Source: Acinetobacter terrestris
GTDB lineage: Bacteria; Pseudomonadota; Gammaproteobacteria; Pseudomonadales; Moraxellaceae
NCBI RefSeq assembly: GCF_004331155.1
Contig: NZ_SJNZ01000001.1
Location: 62,001-126,000 of the forward strand
DNA length: 64,000 bases
Direction of reading: 5' to 3'
The notes under the pieces were generated by a model. It was not told the origin of the DNA and ran no database searches. It was given only the letters and a program-made list of their open reading frames with translations. Positions 61,162-64,000 of the stretch are shown in pieces. Within the stretch, counting starts at the first letter, position 1, and each line of letters begins with the position of its first letter. The translations under genes were made by a program, and so were the position numbers.

Positions 61162-61833
61162 ATGCGCTCTCGTGCCATAGTTTTGTTATCTGGCGGCTTA
61201 GACTCAACAACTTGTTTGGCTTGGGCGCAAGCACGTTATGAATGTATTGCCATCAGTTTTATGTATGGTCAACGTTCTACCACTGAACTTGATGCTGCTA
61301 CAGCATTAACACAGCGTGCTGGAGTAGAACATCGCGTCATTAATATCGATTTAGGCAACCTCGGTGGCTCTGCGTTAACCGACCACAGCATTGATGTACC
61401 AGAACATGAACAAGAAGGTATTCCTGTAACTTATGTTCCAGCACGTAACACAATATTTCTGTCTTACGCGCTCGCTGCAGCGGAAGTTTTTGGTGCAGAA
61501 GCCATTGTCATTGGAATTAATGCCGTTGATTATTCAGGATATCCTGACTGTCGACCTGAATTTATTGATGCTTTTGAACGCATGGCTCGCCTTGCAACCA
61601 AGGTGGGTGTGGAAGGTAAACCTCTTAAATTTGAAACACCTTTGTTACATTTATCCAAAGCAAATATCATTCGCTTAGGTATAGAACATGGCGTAGACTA
61701 CAGTCAAACGGTGTCTTGCTACCAAGCAGACGACCAAGGACGTGCTTGTGGCAAATGTGATAGCTGCCGTTTACGTAAACAGGGTTTTGCTGACGCAGGT
61801 ATTGCAGATCCAACACGTTATATACCGTCATAA
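61162..61833 (+). CDS. queC: 7-cyano-7-deazaguanine synthase
   Basis: This 223-residue ATP-dependent enzyme converts carboxydeazaguanine to preQ0. The PP-loop SGGLDS is at 10-15, and zinc cysteines lie in [20 protein letters not shown]. The ATG at 61162 has TTGGAG 9-12 nt upstream and was preferred to the start at 61144. It lies next to queE. Confidence 0.95.
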   Translation: MRSRAIVLLSGGLDSTTCLAWAQARYECIAISFMYGQRSTTELDAATALTQRAGVEHRVINIDLGNLGGSALTDHSIDVPEHEQEGIPVTYVPARNTIFLSYALAAAEVFGAEAIVIGINAVDYSGYPDCRPEFIDAFERMARLATKVGVEGKPLKFETPLLHLSKANIIRLGIEHGVDYSQTVSCYQADDQGRACGKCDSCRLRKQGFADAGIADPTRYIPS

Positions 61834-61847
61834 CAGGGTAACAGTAC

Positions 61848-62258
61848 ATGAAAAATTTGAAATCAAACATTCTTCTTTCTACATTAGTTTCAGCTGTAGC
61901 ATTGATGACAACTGCTTCAAATGCTGCAGAAACAAACAAGCTCCAAGAAGCTTATAAAAGCACTAATGTAAAATCTGCTTTAATTAATGTTTGTAAAAAT
62001 GAAACAGGTAAAAGCAAAAAATTATCATCTGCAGAAGTAAGTAAATATTGTACTTGTGCAGTTGAAGCTGACGGTAAATTAACCAATGCTCAAAAATGGG
62101 AAATCCAAAGTACCATCAACCAGAAGAAAAGCCCTGCAACTCTAGCTTTTGTTCAAAAACAAAATAAAGATCTTCAGGCTTGTTTTGGTCCACAACTTAC
62201 AGGCAAGCTTAAAAGCTTAACTGAAGAAGCAATGAAATCTGCTCAAGCTAAAAAATAA
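61848..62258 (+). CDS. Small secreted protein with four cysteines
   Basis: This 136-residue protein has a signal peptide (cut near TASNAA, residue 27). The mature region has four cysteines at 49, 68, 70 and 112, including a CTC. The helical polar sequence has no recognised domain. It lies 14 nt after queC and has its own terminator, so it may be co-transcribed with queE-queC. An oxidised, disulfide-bonded periplasmic protein is plausible. Function unknown. Confidence 0.75.
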   Translation: MKNLKSNILLSTLVSAVALMTTASNAAETNKLQEAYKSTNVKSALINVCKNETGKSKKLSSAEVSKYCTCAVEADGKLTNAQKWEIQSTINQKKSPATLAFVQKQNKDLQACFGPQLTGKLKSLTEEAMKSAQAKK

Positions 62259-62276
62259 GCTGACTTGGATTGAATA

Positions 62277-62304
62277 AAAGCCTGCATATGCAGGCTTTTT
62301 TATA
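62277..62304 (+). terminator. Rho-independent terminator after the secreted protein gene
   Basis: Perfect palindrome AAAGCCTGCATATGCAGGCT followed by a run of T residues. Confidence 0.9.
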
Positions 62305-62545
62305 TCTGGGTAATGTATACACCATCCATGAAAAACCAGCACCCCTCTTTAAAATTTTAGTTTCTTAAATTCTTTTCAAAGACAGCTATTCGCTTTTAAG
62401 AATCAAAAAATTCAGTATTTCATGGAAGATATGTTGCCATTTAAATCACCAATTGCTGTACCTAACGGTGATATTCTATATCATGAAATTATGCCTTTTT
62501 AGCACTCGAATGAGATCGCAATTCAATTTAATCAAGGATTAAAGC

Positions 62546-63007
62546 ATGACAGAAAGTATTCAATTGCCAAACCAGACCTTTATGACCACGACGGGTGAAG
62601 TTAACTTGTCGACACTTCCATCAGAATGGCTGATTGTGTATTTTTATCCGAAGGATTCAACCCCCGGTTGTACCACGCAAGCGATTGGCTTTTCTTGTTT
62701 GAAAGATCAATTTGATGCTTTAAATACCACAATTCTGGGTATTTCACGCGACTCGGTTAAAGCACACCAAAACTTCACCGAAAAGCAGAATCTGACCATT
62801 AATCTCATCAGTGATAAAGAAGAAATATTGTGTAATCTCTTTGATGTGATTAAAGAAAAGAATATGTATGGCAAACAAGTGATGGGCATTGAACGCTCAA
62901 CCTTTATTTTCCATAATGACCAGTTAGTCAAAGAATACCGTAAGGTGAAAGCTGCAGGTCATGCAGAACAAGTAATAGAAGACTTAAAAGCCTTGCAGGC
63001 AGCTTGA
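62546..63007 (+). CDS. Bcp-type peroxiredoxin
   Basis: This 153-residue thiol peroxidase of the AhpC/TSA, Bcp-like family reduces hydroperoxides. The peroxidatic cysteine is Cys42 in YPKDSTPGCTTQA, with the conserved Pro-Gly before it. In E. coli Bcp the resolving cysteine is five residues on; here that position is Ile47. Another cysteine lies at 51, so resolution may differ. A clear AAGGAT lies upstream of the ATG. Confidence 0.88.
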   Translation: MTESIQLPNQTFMTTTGEVNLSTLPSEWLIVYFYPKDSTPGCTTQAIGFSCLKDQFDALNTTILGISRDSVKAHQNFTEKQNLTINLISDKEEILCNLFDVIKEKNMYGKQVMGIERSTFIFHNDQLVKEYRKVKAAGHAEQVIEDLKALQAA

Positions 63008-63033
63008 TAACCCTGTTACTGGATTTATTTATA

Positions 63034-63058
63034 AGAGCCCAAAAAATTTGGGCTTTTA
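63034..63058 (+). terminator. Terminator after the peroxiredoxin gene
   Basis: AGAGCCCAAA / TTTGGGCTTTT hairpin with a 3-nt loop, about 25 nt past the stop. Confidence 0.8.
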
Positions 63059-63208
63059 TTTTGCTTCTTTTTAAGGTCTTTTATACAATCAAAATTCTTG
63101 TATTTATTTTGCCCTTAAATTTTTAAATGTACGTAAGAATAAGCGTACAGTACCGATACCCATCAAGAAGACGGGGGAAAAATTTGTTAAACACTGGTCA
63201 TTATATTC

Positions 63209-63772
63209 TTAGTTAGCTGCACATTGGCCAGAAAGCTCAAGATTCACTTTCTCCCCCACGCCGCCAATCCCTTTTCTCATACCAAAATCACTACGGTTAA
63301 TTACCGCAGAAGCTTGGACATCGAGCAAGTTACCATTAGACAGATTGGGTTTGAACGTCGTTACAAAAGTCACGGGCTTGGTCACACCACGCAAGGTTAA
63401 ATGTCCCAAAACATTAAATTTACCATTTCCTAAGTCTTTAAATTGGGTACTTTTGAATCTTACCGTCTTGTATTTTTCTGCATAAAATAAGTCTTCACCC
63501 AAAATCATATGTTTCAGCAAGGGTTTATTAAAGCTCAAACTGTCGACATCCATGACCAGATGGGTCGATGCATTTTGCGGTGCTTTCATATCAAATTCCA
63601 TGCTGGACTGAACTTGATTAAATTTGGCTTTGACCACCGTAAGTCCCATCGACCTGATCTCAAAACCAACATTACTTTGGGGCGTTAAAATCCATGATTG
63701 GGCAAAGGACGGGCTGCTTACCGCTAAACCCATTGCTACGATAATAAGTCCATTTTTTATTGTTGTTTTCAA
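63209..63772 (-). CDS. YceI-family periplasmic protein
   Basis: This 187-residue lipocalin-like YceI protein is likely to bind isoprenoid or amphiphilic lipids in the periplasm. A signal peptide (KTTIKNGLIIVAMGLAVSSPSFA) precedes the YceI core, with SNVGFEIRSMGLTVVKAKFNQV and HLTLRGVTKPV. The likely start is the TTG at 63772, because AAGGTGG lies eight bases upstream and the signal peptide then begins normally. The longer frame from 63829 was rejected. Confidence 0.85.
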   Translation of the reverse strand: MKTTIKNGLIIVAMGLAVSSPSFAQSWILTPQSNVGFEIRSMGLTVVKAKFNQVQSSMEFDMKAPQNASTHLVMDVDSLSFNKPLLKHMILGEDLFYAEKYKTVRFKSTQFKDLGNGKFNVLGHLTLRGVTKPVTFVTTFKPNLSNGNLLDVQASAVINRSDFGMRKGIGGVGEKVNLELSGQCAAN

Positions 63773-63780
63773 ATTTAAAT

Positions 63781-63787
63781 CCACCTT
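63781..63787 (-). promoter_or_regulatory. Ribosome binding site deciding the YceI start
   Basis: AAGGTGG on the minus strand, eight bases before the TTG at 63772, supports a TTG start for the YceI gene. Confidence 0.6.
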
Positions 63788-64000
63788 TTTTTTGATTGCT
63801 TGTTGATCGGATTTAGACACACGGTCCAATCTTAGATTAAATTTGTTTTAAGTTTTCGAATTTTCATTTTAGTTATTTTTATACCAGTTTATTGAAGTTT
63901 TTGTAAAACCATTAATGACTAATGGACAAAATATTCGACCTAAGTTCTGAGTAACCATTGGCTTGATATCGCATTTTTAGTTAATATAATTTTGATTTTC

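Noticed and set aside
62422..62502. 26-residue plus-strand frame before the peroxiredoxin gene
   Set aside because: No ribosome binding site and no recognisable feature; too short to support.

Overview
The window is a 64 kb piece of a Gammaproteobacterial chromosome, almost certainly Acinetobacter. The evidence is the paired dat-ddc genes for 1,3-diaminopropane, a gene matching the CarO outer membrane protein, a cysTWA-cysB order with two sulfate-binding genes in front, the small era-recO lipoprotein, and moderately AT-rich DNA. The species was not determined. I see no rRNA, tRNA, CRISPR array, prophage, transposase or attachment site. This looks like core chromosome with many short, tightly packed operons.

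Layout: the 3' end of hflD, then purB (1-1542); two membrane proteins of unknown role and a SohB-type protease (1624-3807); the phosphate operon pstS-pstC-pstA-pstB on the minus strand, with a three-unit Pho box and an internal terminator after pstS (4112-9066); an orphan Rieske oxygenase (9411-10463); a structured intergenic element; ddc and dat (10888-13797); a SIMPL-domain protein and a BcrC-like phosphatase (14271-15738); proB and obgE (15821-18205); an HxlR regulator and a long GAPDH (18677-20695); an EamA/RarD transporter, a lipocalin and uvrB (20955-24776).

From 25 to 35.5 kb lie a macro-domain-like protein, a duplicated-sensor diguanylate cyclase, an enlarged OmpW-family porin, an MFS transporter overlapping a 44-residue membrane protein, a TauD-type dioxygenase, a 12-bp tandem repeat, a 21-cysteine copper-binding protein, sthA and lipA. 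From 35.6 to 42.7 kb a minus-strand block reads lepA-lepB-DUF4845-rnc-era-lipoprotein-recO-pdxJ-miaE, combining translation, secretion, RNA processing, repair and cofactor synthesis. Next come a thioesterase, a DegP/MucD-type protease, nadB, a PaaI-type thioesterase and pabC-mltG-tmk.

From 50 to 56.8 kb is a sulfate-uptake block: two tandem sbp copies that also share their promoter region, an alpha/beta hydrolase, cysT, cysW, cysA and the regulator cysB. The window ends with a FadL-type porin, carO, dapD, queE-queC, a small secreted protein, a Bcp-type peroxiredoxin and a YceI protein.

I found no clear new defence or mobile system. The most useful leads are the sbp duplication with its promoter, the macro-domain-like protein, the ungapped 160-residue sensor duplication in the diguanylate cyclase, the overlapping 44-residue membrane protein, and the repeat and hairpin elements.
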